A stretch of DNA of 64,000 nucleotides from an uncultured Allomuricauda sp. (GTDB lineage: Bacteria; Bacteroidota; Bacteroidia; Flavobacteriales; Flavobacteriaceae): positions 558,001-622,000 of the forward strand of contig NZ_CANMOO010000002.1 of NCBI RefSeq assembly GCF_947499585.1, given 5' to 3'. Positions 34,882 to 42,137 of the stretch are shown here, in pieces (the first letter of the stretch is position 1; each line of letters begins with the position of its first letter). The position numbers and the translations under genes are program-made. The notes beneath the pieces were generated by a model. That model saw only the letters and a program-made list of their open reading frames with translations. It was not told the DNA's origin and ran no database searches.

Positions 34882-35310
34882 ATGGCAGCAAAAAAGTATA
34901 CCATGTGGCTAGTCTTGTACGGTTCTTTTTTCACTTTGGGTTTTGCCTTACTTTTCTTTGCCTTTCAGCAATATCAAAAGACTCAAAATTTGCTATCGGA
35001 TGGTATAAAAACTACTGCAGTGGTCATTGATCTATTGACCAATTATGACAGTGATGGTGATACCTATACTCCAGTATTTGAATTTAAGGATCGAAACAGC
35101 GTAACCAGAACATATAAAAGTCCTATAAGCTCTAGTCCGCCAGCTTATAAAGTTGGTGAAAAAGTGAAAATCATTTATGACAAGACCGATAACCAAAATA
35201 TAAAGACCATCTCCTTCTGGGGACTTTATAGAACTAGTGTTATTCTACTGATGATTGCTTCTCCATTCCTGGTAATAGGTTCGTCTTACTTGTTATATAC
35301 CTTAAGGTAA
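34882..35310 (+). CDS. DUF3592 membrane protein
   Basis: A 142-residue protein with a membrane helix at each end (LVLYGSFFTLGFALLFFAF and TSVILLMIASPFLVIGSSYL). Between them is an external beta domain reading TYTPVFEFKD and PPAYKVGEKVKIIYDKTD, the DUF3592 pattern. The family's role is not known. It is the third member of the small envelope operon. Confidence 0.8.
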   Translation: MAAKKYTMWLVLYGSFFTLGFALLFFAFQQYQKTQNLLSDGIKTTAVVIDLLTNYDSDGDTYTPVFEFKDRNSVTRTYKSPISSSPPAYKVGEKVKIIYDKTDNQNIKTISFWGLYRTSVILLMIASPFLVIGSSYLLYTLR

Positions 35311-35358
35311 ACCTTAACTAAAAATTCCATCCTGTTATAATTGCCTTTTAAGGATTAC

Positions 35359-35366
35359 TACCTTTG
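35359..35366 (+). promoter_or_regulatory. -7 box of the queD promoter
   Basis: TACCTTTG fits TAnnTTTG exactly and ends 16 bases before the ATG at 35383. Since transcription should begin about 35373, an upstream in-frame TTG at 35341 cannot be the start of translation. Confidence 0.5.
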
Positions 35367-35382
35367 TGCCTTTGCACGCCTT

Positions 35383-35832
35383 ATGGGGAAAATTAGAATT
35401 ACCAAGCAATTTACTTTTGAAACAGGCCATGCCTTGTTTGGTTATGATGGCAAATGCAGAAATGTACACGGGCATAGTTACAAGCTATCTGTTACGGTTA
35501 TTGGCACACCAATAACGGATACTGACCATGTAAAACTGGGAATGGTGATTGATTTTGGTGATCTTAAGACCATTGTTAAGGAAGAAATTGTAGATACGTT
35601 TGATCATGCGACCGTTTTCAATAAGAATACACCACATATAGAGCTCGCCAAAGAATTATCAAAAAGGGGCCACAATGTGATTTTGGCAGATTACCAACCT
35701 ACCAGTGAAAATATGGTCATCGATTTTGCTTCCAAAATAAGTGCTCGACTTCCTAAAAACATTCAATTGCATTCGCTAAAACTTCAAGAAACTGACACAT
35801 CCTTTGCCGAGTGGTTTGCTGAGGACAATTAA
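35383..35832 (+). CDS. queD: 6-carboxy-5,6,7,8-tetrahydropterin synthase
   Basis: Converts dihydroneopterin triphosphate to carboxy-tetrahydropterin in queuosine (preQ0) synthesis. From the ATG at 35383 the zinc ligands are His16 (FETGHAL), His29 and His31 (NVHGHSY), with the catalytic cysteine at 25 (YDGKCRNVHGH). The 149-residue length matches the 6-pyruvoyl-tetrahydropterin synthase family. The related PTPS reaction is possible, but bacteria usually use this enzyme for preQ0. A promoter box just upstream supports the ATG. Confidence 0.88.
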   Translation: MGKIRITKQFTFETGHALFGYDGKCRNVHGHSYKLSVTVIGTPITDTDHVKLGMVIDFGDLKTIVKEEIVDTFDHATVFNKNTPHIELAKELSKRGHNVILADYQPTSENMVIDFASKISARLPKNIQLHSLKLQETDTSFAEWFAEDN

Positions 35833-35877
35833 ATTACTCCTATTCCCAAAAGTGGGAATTCTTATATTTACAAGGAA

Positions 35878-36645
35878 ATGAAAAGCATAACCGTTCCATC
35901 AGGCAAAAAAGTCTATTTCGCCAGTGATAATCACTTAGGTGCCCCTACTCTAAAAGCAAGTTTACCAAGGGAAAAGAAATTTGTAGCATGGTTGGACTCT
36001 ATAAAGCATGATGCTGCAGCTATATTCCTAATGGGGGATTTGTTCGATTTTTGGTTTGAATACAAAACAGTAGTTCCCAAAGGGTTTACGCGAACCTTGG
36101 GCAAACTGGCAGAACTCACAGATGCTGGCATTCCAATAACCTATTTTGTTGGAAACCATGACCTCTGGATGAATGGTTATTTTGAAGAAGAACTCAATAT
36201 TCCTGTTTATCACAAACCTCAGCAGCTCATAATCAACAATACCTCTTTTTTTATTGGTCACGGTGATGGTTTGGGACCATATGATAAAGGTTTTAAACGC
36301 ATGAAAAGGGTATTTACCAATCCTGTTGCCAAATGGTTCTTTAGATGGCTACATCCAGATTGGGGAGTGCGGCTGGCACAACATCTTTCTGTTAATAACC
36401 GAATTATTTCTGGTGAAGCTGATGCATCTTTTTTAGGAGAGGATAAAGAGTGGTTGATTCTATACGCAAAGCGAAAACTAGAAGAACAACACTACGATCA
36501 TTTTATTTTTGGACATCGCCATCTTCCTATGGAAATTAAATTAAATGAAAAATCCATCTATACCAATCTTGGAGATTGGATTTCCTATTTTACCTATGCC
36601 GTTTTTGATGGAGAAAAATTATCCTTAGAAAAGCTTGAAGATTGA
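35878..36645 (+). CDS. lpxH: UDP-2,3-diacylglucosamine diphosphatase
   Basis: Peripheral membrane hydrolase of lipid A synthesis that releases lipid X and UMP. Metallophosphoesterase motifs are in order: SDNHLG (Asp17, His19), MGDLFDFWFE, GNHDLW, GHGDGLG and GHRHLP. The extra aromatic DFWFEY and the 255-residue length are typical of LpxH and separate it from general phosphodiesterases. It starts 45 bases after queD. A REP-type inverted pair begins right after its stop. Confidence 0.9.
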   Translation: MKSITVPSGKKVYFASDNHLGAPTLKASLPREKKFVAWLDSIKHDAAAIFLMGDLFDFWFEYKTVVPKGFTRTLGKLAELTDAGIPITYFVGNHDLWMNGYFEEELNIPVYHKPQQLIINNTSFFIGHGDGLGPYDKGFKRMKRVFTNPVAKWFFRWLHPDWGVRLAQHLSVNNRIISGEADASFLGEDKEWLILYAKRKLEEQHYDHFIFGHRHLPMEIKLNEKSIYTNLGDWISYFTYAVFDGEKLSLEKLED

Positions 36646-36724
36646 CGTCCCCTTGGACTTGTTTCAGGGTCTTATATTTTAATCCTCCTCTTTGATGGGA
36701 TACTGAACTAAATTCAGCATGACG
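36646..36724. repeat. Inverted pair of REP-like palindromes
   Basis: Two related units in opposite directions: one at 36646-36671 (containing CTTGTTTCAGGGTC) and one at 36699-36724 (containing CTGAACTAAATTCAG). Aligned in one direction they share CGTC, then a TG.A.TT..TTCAG..TC pattern. A spurious reading of them gives peptides LKQVQGD and RHAEFSSVS, strings often met in Bacteroidota genomes where this repeat occurs. It sits between convergent lpxH and the MFS gene. Confidence 0.65.
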
Positions 36725-36803
36725 AATGCTAAATGATTCCAAATAAATTTTTATGGTTGACCCTAAGGAGAAATCTGTTGCTATCAACTATTCATCAATG
36801 CAA

Positions 36804-38060
36804 TCATTCCTTCTCATGTTCTTCAACATCTTTTGATAAGTCCAATCTTCTAAAAGTAGGTGATATTAAAGCGGTGGTGCCCGCCGTTAAAAGCGTCATG
36901 CAACCCCCAAAAACCACTGCAGTAACAGTCCCCAAAAGCTTGGCGGCCAATCCACTTTCAAATGCCCCCAGCTCATTGGACGAACCAACAAAAATAGAAT
37001 TCACCGAAGCTACTCTTCCCCGCATATGATCCGGTGTTTTTAATTGCAATATCGTTTGACGGATTATCATAGAAACACCATCTACCGCTCCACTTAAAAA
37101 TAAAGCTACAACTGAAAGCCAAAAGGATGTGGAAATACCAAAAACTATAATACATATACCAAAGGCAAAAACCGCTAGCAATAGTTTTTTACCCGCATAT
37201 TTGTGTAACGGAAACCTTGTAGAACCAAGCATCGTAATGGATGCGCCAATTGCCGGTGCTGCCCTTAAAATACCAAATCCTTCTGACCCTACGTGCAAAA
37301 TATCTTGCGCGTAAATGGGCAAAAGTGCCACGGCACCACCGAAAAGTACAGCAACCATATCCAAAGTCAACGCTCCAAAAATAGCTTTGCTGTTAAAAAC
37401 AAATTTCAATCCGTCTTTTAGACTTTGGAAAACAGGTTCTCCAATTTTAGGATTTAAAATAGGCTTTCTTGGAATTTTAAGCAGGAAAAGCAAAGCAAAG
37501 AGTGAAAAAGCCAAAATAACGCACATGGACCAATGCACTCCAATCCAACTAATACTAAAACCAGCTAGTGCCGGACCCAAAACAGACGCCATTTGCCAAG
37601 TAGAACTGCTCCAAGTAGCAGCATTGGGATAAATCTTTTTGGGAACGATTAAAGCTATCAAAGAAAAAATGGTGGGTCCTAAAAAGGCTCTCACAAGGCC
37701 ACCAAGAAAAACCAAAAAATAGATGGCGTACAAAATATTTTTTGAGGAAATATCAGTTTCCAAAGATGGGTCGCTGAGAAAAAAAAGCCCCAAACTAATA
37801 ACCGAAAACCCCAGAATACATTTTATCAGCAGGTTTCTTTTTTCTTTCTGATCAACAACGTGCCCTGCAAAGAGCGCCATACCTACTGCAGGAATTACTT
37901 CCATCAATCCAATAATGCCTAATGATAAAGGGTCTTTTGTTAATGAATATACTTGCCATTCAATTACGATAAATTGCATAGACCAAGCAAAGACCATTGC
38001 GAACCGGACAATTAAAAAAATATTGAATTCTTTATAACGAAGTGCTGCGTAGGGATCCAT
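36804..38060 (-). CDS. MFS transporter
   Basis: A 418-residue inner-membrane protein with twelve predicted helices. The loop between helices 2 and 3 (ALFAGHVVDQKEKRN) carries the family's conserved acidic and basic residues. It resembles the enterobactin-exporter (EntS-like) branch, but the substrate is unknown. The N-terminus MDPYAALRYKEFNIFLIVRF leads straight into helix 1, so the start is secure. It lies seven bases after recJ on the same strand and is probably co-transcribed with it. Confidence 0.88.
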   Translation of the reverse strand: MDPYAALRYKEFNIFLIVRFAMVFAWSMQFIVIEWQVYSLTKDPLSLGIIGLMEVIPAVGMALFAGHVVDQKEKRNLLIKCILGFSVISLGLFFLSDPSLETDISSKNILYAIYFLVFLGGLVRAFLGPTIFSLIALIVPKKIYPNAATWSSSTWQMASVLGPALAGFSISWIGVHWSMCVILAFSLFALLFLLKIPRKPILNPKIGEPVFQSLKDGLKFVFNSKAIFGALTLDMVAVLFGGAVALLPIYAQDILHVGSEGFGILRAAPAIGASITMLGSTRFPLHKYAGKKLLLAVFAFGICIIVFGISTSFWLSVVALFLSGAVDGVSMIIRQTILQLKTPDHMRGRVASVNSIFVGSSNELGAFESGLAAKLLGTVTAVVFGGCMTLLTAGTTALISPTFRRLDLSKDVEEHEKE

Positions 38061-38066
38061 AAAAAT

Positions 38067-39755
38067 CTAGCGAATATCTCTTAATTTTAACTGCAGGCTT
38101 ATAGTTCCGTTCCATTCATTTTCATCCAAGGAAAAAACAGCATCAAATGAATTTTTATTTTTTACTCTCTCGATTTTACTCCCTAAATTAAAGCCTATTG
38201 CCCCAATAGTTGCAGAACCCTTTTGAAATGCTGATAGTTTCAAATGCTTTTCCCCCTCTCCTACACCTTTTGCGTAGCCGGTATCTTGAATTTTTTCAGC
38301 CATGAAAACCGGCGCCATATTACCAGGGCCAAAAGGAGCAAACTGTTTTATAATCCTCATTAGCTTATCATCAATTTGGCTTAATTCAATATTGGTGTCA
38401 ATAGTAAGTTCGGGTTCTAATAATTTAGGGTCAATAGATTCAGAAACCACTTTTTCAAACTGGGCCTTAAAAGTTTCATATTGTTCTTCCAACAAGGTCA
38501 ATCCGGCCGCATATTTATGCCCCCCAAATTGCTCTAAACAGTCTGAACATCCCTCTAGGGCGTTGTAGACATCAAAACCCTTTACCGATCGGGCCGATGC
38601 AGCCAGCTTATCGCCACTCTTAGTAAAAACAAGTGTAGGGCGATAATAGGTTTCCGTAAGTCGCGAGGCCACAATACCAATAACTCCCTTATGCCAATTT
38701 TCATTATAGACAACCGAAGTAAACCGCTCCTCTTCTTCATTCTTCTGAATTTGCACAAGGGCTTCTTCAGTAATCTCTTTATCAAGATTTTTCCTGTCCG
38801 AATTAAACTGTTCAATTTCTTTGGCGAACGTTTGGGCAACATTCAAATCTTTTTCCACCAACAAGTTTACCGCATGTTGTCCATGTTTTATTCGTCCGGC
38901 AGCATTGATTCGCGGAGCGATTATAAAAACAACATCCGTAATGGTAAGGGTCTTTTTTTTAATTTGATTAATAATAGCTTTAAACCCAATTCTAGGATTC
39001 GCGTTAATTACTTGCAATCCATAATATGCCAATACCCTATTCTCTCCAGTTATGGGAACAATATCTGCGCCAATAGCGGTTGCCACCAAATCTAAATAAG
39101 GGATAAGGTCATCTATCGTTCCACCATTTTTTAGAGTCAATGCCTGAATCAGTTTGAATCCTACACCACAACCACAAAGCTCTTTGTACGGATAATTACA
39201 ATCATCGCGTTTAGGGTCCAAAATTGCAATTGCATCTGGTAGTTCCGTACCTGGTCTATGATGGTCACATATAATGAAATCTATTCCTTTTTCCTTGGCA
39301 TGATTTACTTGTTCAATCGCCTTTACGCCACAATCTAAAGCAATTATCAAGGTAAAGTCATTATCTGATGCAAAGTCGATTCCCTGCATGGATACCCCAT
39401 ATCCCTCCGCATATCTGTCCGGAATGTATGTTGTTACATTTGGGTAATTCTCTAAAAGATATGATGACAATAATGCCACAGCTGTTGTGCCATCCACATC
39501 ATAATCTCCATAGACCATTATGTTTTCATTGTTTGCAATTGCAGATTCAATACGTGCTACTGCCTTATCCATATCCTTCATTAAAAAAGGATCGTGCAGA
39601 TGAGATAGTTGTGGCCGGAAGAAGGCTTTCGCCTCTTCGTATGTTGTTATTCCTCGTTGTAAAAGTAATTGGGCCACCAACTCATCTACCTTCAATTCAC
39701 TTGAAAATTGATCAATGTCCGTTTGGGTGGGTTTTGGCTTTATAGTCCAGCGCAT
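38067..39755 (-). CDS. recJ: Single-stranded-DNA-specific exonuclease RecJ
   Basis: Degrades single-stranded DNA 5' to 3' in recombination and repair. DHH-family motifs: VYGDYDVDGTTA (about 81-92), LDCGVKA, CDHHRPG (the DHH motif) and LDPKRDDC. The later DHHA1 half reads APRINAAGRIKHG and GKVIGI-type ASRLTETYYRP, with GSARSVKGFDVY-like ASARSVKGFD. The C-terminal OB domain (about 450-562) is present. The 562-residue length is normal. Confidence 0.95.
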   Translation of the reverse strand: MRWTIKPKPTQTDIDQFSSELKVDELVAQLLLQRGITTYEEAKAFFRPQLSHLHDPFLMKDMDKAVARIESAIANNENIMVYGDYDVDGTTAVALLSSYLLENYPNVTTYIPDRYAEGYGVSMQGIDFASDNDFTLIIALDCGVKAIEQVNHAKEKGIDFIICDHHRPGTELPDAIAILDPKRDDCNYPYKELCGCGVGFKLIQALTLKNGGTIDDLIPYLDLVATAIGADIVPITGENRVLAYYGLQVINANPRIGFKAIINQIKKKTLTITDVVFIIAPRINAAGRIKHGQHAVNLLVEKDLNVAQTFAKEIEQFNSDRKNLDKEITEEALVQIQKNEEEERFTSVVYNENWHKGVIGIVASRLTETYYRPTLVFTKSGDKLAASARSVKGFDVYNALEGCSDCLEQFGGHKYAAGLTLLEEQYETFKAQFEKVVSESIDPKLLEPELTIDTNIELSQIDDKLMRIIKQFAPFGPGNMAPVFMAEKIQDTGYAKGVGEGEKHLKLSAFQKGSATIGAIGFNLGSKIERVKNKNSFDAVFSLDENEWNGTISLQLKLRDIR

Positions 39756-39777
39756 GGTAGCGTTTGATTTTTGATAA

Positions 39778-39825
39778 CGTCAGTTCGAGTGTTTCGAACT
39801 TGCTTCGAAATGTATCGAGAACAAG
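39778..39825 (+). repeat. Left palindromic repeat of the GIY-YIG unit
   Basis: Shares CGTCA-TTCGAGTG and TGTATCGAGAA with the right unit in inverted orientation. Its core hairpin is TTTCGAA (39792-39798), loop CTTGC, TTCGAAA (39804-39810), different in bases from the right core but with the same design. Confidence 0.65.
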
Positions 39826-40116
39826 TTATTGAAAATTCTTTTTAGCAAGATTGGGCAATGCATCATAGTCTCCTCTAATCAAAACTTCTTTTTTAGCTTG
39901 AGACCATTTCTTGATTTGTTTTTCTTTCTCAATAGCAATACTTATATCTGTAAACTCAGCATAGAAAACCAATGCTAAAGGTCTTCTCAAAAATGTATAA
40001 CTATCTTGATGTTTTCCTTCTTTATGCTCTTGAAACCGTTTTTCTAAATTAGAAGTAACACCTGTATAATACGTTCCATCCGAGCATTTTAAGATGTAAA
40101 CATAGGATAATTTCAT
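39826..40116 (-). CDS. Small GIY-YIG nuclease-domain protein
   Basis: A 96-residue single-domain protein. The GIY-YIG strands are seen as YVYILKCSDGTYYTGVTSNL (YVY then YTG), followed by the conserved arginine (LEKRFQEHKEG), RRPLALVFYAEF and the glutamate in AIEKEKQIKKWSQAKKEVLI. This is the UvrC-type nuclease domain found alone in many bacteria, whose substrate is unknown. The gene lies between two inverted copies of one palindromic repeat, and its stop codon abuts the left copy. Confidence 0.88.
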   Translation of the reverse strand: MKLSYVYILKCSDGTYYTGVTSNLEKRFQEHKEGKHQDSYTFLRRPLALVFYAEFTDISIAIEKEKQIKKWSQAKKEVLIRGDYDALPNLAKKNFQ

Positions 40117-40133
40117 TTCTTGTTTACTTAAGT

Positions 40134-40179
40134 GCTTCTCGATACAATTCTGATTTTATCAGAATCACTCGAAGTGACG
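40134..40179 (-). repeat. Right palindromic repeat of the GIY-YIG unit
   Basis: Inverted relative to the left unit. Core hairpin ATTCTGAT (40147-40154), loop TTT, ATCAGAAT (40158-40165), flanked by TTCTCGATACA and CACTCGAAGTGACG. Confidence 0.65.
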
Positions 40180-40185
40180 ATTCAC

Positions 40186-40608
40186 CTATTTATGATGAAA
40201 AATCGTCTTAATCTCCAGCTCGGCAAATTTTCTAAACATCTCCATTACTCCACAATACTTTTCCACAGATAGATCTACGGCCTTCTGTAGTTTATCTTCC
40301 TTCAGATTGGAGCCATAAAAATGATACTCTATAACAACAGTGTCGTAGTATTTTGGATGCTCATCCGTTAAGTTGGCAATGGTATCAATTTGAAAATCAT
40401 CCACTTCCAATTTCATTTTTTTAATGAGGGAGGCAACATCCAATCCGGAGCAACCTGCAACGGAAGAAAGCATCAATGCCTTGGGCCTAAATCCTTCTCC
40501 TTTGCCCCCATCATCAGGGCCTGCATCAATCTTTAAATTTAATCCTGAAGGGTTATTGCTTTCAAAGGCCATTTCGCCCAGCCATTTGGTAGTGATATGA
40601 TTTGTCAT
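40186..40608 (-). CDS. OsmC-family peroxiredoxin-like protein
   Basis: Thiol-dependent reductant of organic hydroperoxides, cytoplasmic. Both redox cysteines are present, in VAGCSGLDVASL and VEKYCGVMEMF. The ATG at 40608 gives 140 residues, the usual OsmC size. An earlier ATG at 40665 would overlap the divergent gene starting at 40664 and add 19 unrelated residues. It is divergent from an AhpD-like gene, which also belongs to peroxide defence, so the shared 55-base gap may hold a common control region. Confidence 0.88.
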   Translation of the reverse strand: MTNHITTKWLGEMAFESNNPSGLNLKIDAGPDDGGKGEGFRPKALMLSSVAGCSGLDVASLIKKMKLEVDDFQIDTIANLTDEHPKYYDTVVIEYHFYGSNLKEDKLQKAVDLSVEKYCGVMEMFRKFAELEIKTIFHHK

Positions 40609-40663
40609 GATGTCAAATTTTCGTTTCTTGTAGTCCTCAAAAATACAATTTAAAACTACATTC

Positions 40664-41266
40664 ATGGCCTTAGTAAATCCACTTGACCCTAATCACGATG
40701 CAGAGACAAAAAAGCTCGCCGAATTCTTTAACGAGACCCTTGGGTTTTGCCCAAATTCCGTTTTGACCATGCAGCATCGGCCAGCAATTTCAAAGGCATT
40801 TATCAATCTTAATAAAGCGGTAATGGCCAATGAAGGAAGGGTTACTTCTGCTTTAAAACGGATGATTGCATGGGTAAGCAGCAATGCCACCGGATGCCGT
40901 TATTGCCAAGCGCATGCTATAAGGGCTGCGGAACGTTATGGTGCAGAACAGGAGCAACTGGATAATATCTGGGAATACAGAACCCATCCATCTTTTTCTG
41001 AGGCTGAACGTGCTGCTCTGGACTTTTCCTTAGTAGCTTCACAAGTACCCAATGCGGTGGATGCCGAAATAAAGGCTCGTTTGCATGAGCATTGGAACGA
41101 AGGGGAAATTGTAGAAATGCTTGGGGTGATTTCTTTGTTTGGTTACCTCAACCGTTGGAACGATTCTATGGGTACATCCATTGAAGAAGGTGCTGTAGAA
41201 AGTGGAGAACAATACCTGGGCAAACATGGCTGGGAAGAAGGAAAGCATGATGGTTCTAGATACTAG
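40664..41266 (+). CDS. Carboxymuconolactone decarboxylase family (AhpD-like) protein
   Basis: A 200-residue protein of the AhpD/peroxidase-related helical fold. The redox motif is GCRYCQAHAIRAAERYGA (Cys78, Cys81, His84), which fits thiol peroxidase activity rather than decarboxylation. The ATG at 40664 starts MALVNPLDPNHD. It is divergent from an OsmC-type gene. The partner reductant is unknown. Confidence 0.88.
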   Translation: MALVNPLDPNHDAETKKLAEFFNETLGFCPNSVLTMQHRPAISKAFINLNKAVMANEGRVTSALKRMIAWVSSNATGCRYCQAHAIRAAERYGAEQEQLDNIWEYRTHPSFSEAERAALDFSLVASQVPNAVDAEIKARLHEHWNEGEIVEMLGVISLFGYLNRWNDSMGTSIEEGAVESGEQYLGKHGWEEGKHDGSRY

Positions 41267-41364
41267 ATCATCTTGTAATGCCTTCAAGGTAGATTTCTTG
41301 ATTTGAATCAACTTTTGTCTCGTTGCTATAGTAGAATTTTGTCTTGATCAAAAAACGAACGGTT

Positions 41365-41934
41365 ATGGCAAGTTTACAAATCACATCTGAAAACCAAATT
41401 CAACGCTTAAATGGAATCTTGAACCATATAAAAAAAGTTCAGGAATTAGATGTTTCCCGATTAATAGCTGCACCAAATTCAAAATCATGGAATGTGGTAG
41501 AGGTAATTGCCCATTTGAATATTTCTTACACCTTATATGTTGAAAAGATAGACATTGCATTGGACAAACTCCCTACTACAGATTCTGGTTCAAAAGAATT
41601 TAAGGCTAGGCCTTGGCAAAAATTTGTGATTGAAGGACAACGTCCAAAAGATGGGGTTAGAAAATGGAAAATGAAAACTCTTAAACGCTTTGAACCGCTG
41701 TTGAGCAATGAAGATTTGAACAGAGAAAAAATTGATTCCATTTTTACAGAGTTTTTCAAATTGCATGACCATCTTAAACAATCTATTTTAAAAAGCAGGA
41801 ACAAGGATGTGACCAAAACTAAAATTACCTCTGCTATTGGTCCGTTAGTGAGGTTTTATTTGCCAGAAGCTTTTGAATTTTTGCTCTCTCATATCGAACG
41901 ACATATGGTTCAGATGGATGAAATTTTAGGGTAA
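41365..41934 (+). CDS. DinB-family protein
   Basis: A four-helix DinB/YfiT-type protein, 189 residues from the ATG at 41365 (a TTG seven codons upstream is less likely). The first metal-type histidine is in VVEVIAHLNISY and the last in FEFLLSHIERHMVQMDEIL, the usual HxxxH of the family. Many members bind a divalent metal and act on small thiols, but function is not assignable here. A cassette-type element starts 64 bases downstream. Confidence 0.82.
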   Translation: MASLQITSENQIQRLNGILNHIKKVQELDVSRLIAAPNSKSWNVVEVIAHLNISYTLYVEKIDIALDKLPTTDSGSKEFKARPWQKFVIEGQRPKDGVRKWKMKTLKRFEPLLSNEDLNREKIDSIFTEFFKLHDHLKQSILKSRNKDVTKTKITSAIGPLVRFYLPEAFEFLLSHIERHMVQMDEILG

Positions 41935-41997
41935 AGCTATAGGTTTTAAAAGCACAATCTTTTCAAATATGTATGTTAGGCTACGTTTTTCTGATTG

Positions 41998-42133
41998 CAC
42001 TTATCGGTCTTGGCTATGATTTCGTTGCGGAAAATGTCCGCAGGACTTTTCCGTATTTGCTCTGAAGTTAACTGATTATGTGCAATTTTCAAGTGGAAAT
42101 TCCGTCGCAATGAATTATAGCCATTGTTGGCAT
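41998..42133 (-). repeat. Cassette left element, copy A
   Basis: Starts CACTTATCG, ends GTTGGCAT, 136 bases. Close relative of 61076-61209: both carry GGCTATGATTTCG near the start and AATTATAGCC..TTGTTGGCAT at the end. On the minus strand TGGCTAT near one end can pair with ATAGCCA near the other, and GGAAAATGTCC pairs with GGACTTTTCC inside, so the element folds into a long imperfect hairpin. It begins four bases after the amidohydrolase stop. Confidence 0.7.
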
Positions 42134-42137
42134 GTCG

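Larger units (their letters stand above)
39778..40179. mobile_element. GIY-YIG gene bracketed by inverted palindromic repeats
   Basis: A 402-base unit: palindrome 39778-39825, GIY-YIG gene 39826-40116, palindrome 40134-40179 in the opposite direction. The left unit ends right at the gene's stop codon. Both ends share CGTCA.TTCGAGTG at the outside and TGTATCGAGAA at the inside. By analogy with REP-associated transposase units this may be a non-autonomous or self-encoded spreading element; this is inference. Confidence 0.4.

Noticed and set aside
36590-36787. Minus-strand frame with the peptides RHAEFSSVS and LKQVQGD
   Set aside because: This is the translation of REP-like repeats overlapping the end of lpxH, not a gene.
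40609-40665. Upstream ATG for the OsmC-type gene
   Set aside because: It would overlap the divergent gene's start and add residues unlike the family; the ATG at 40608 gives the usual length.
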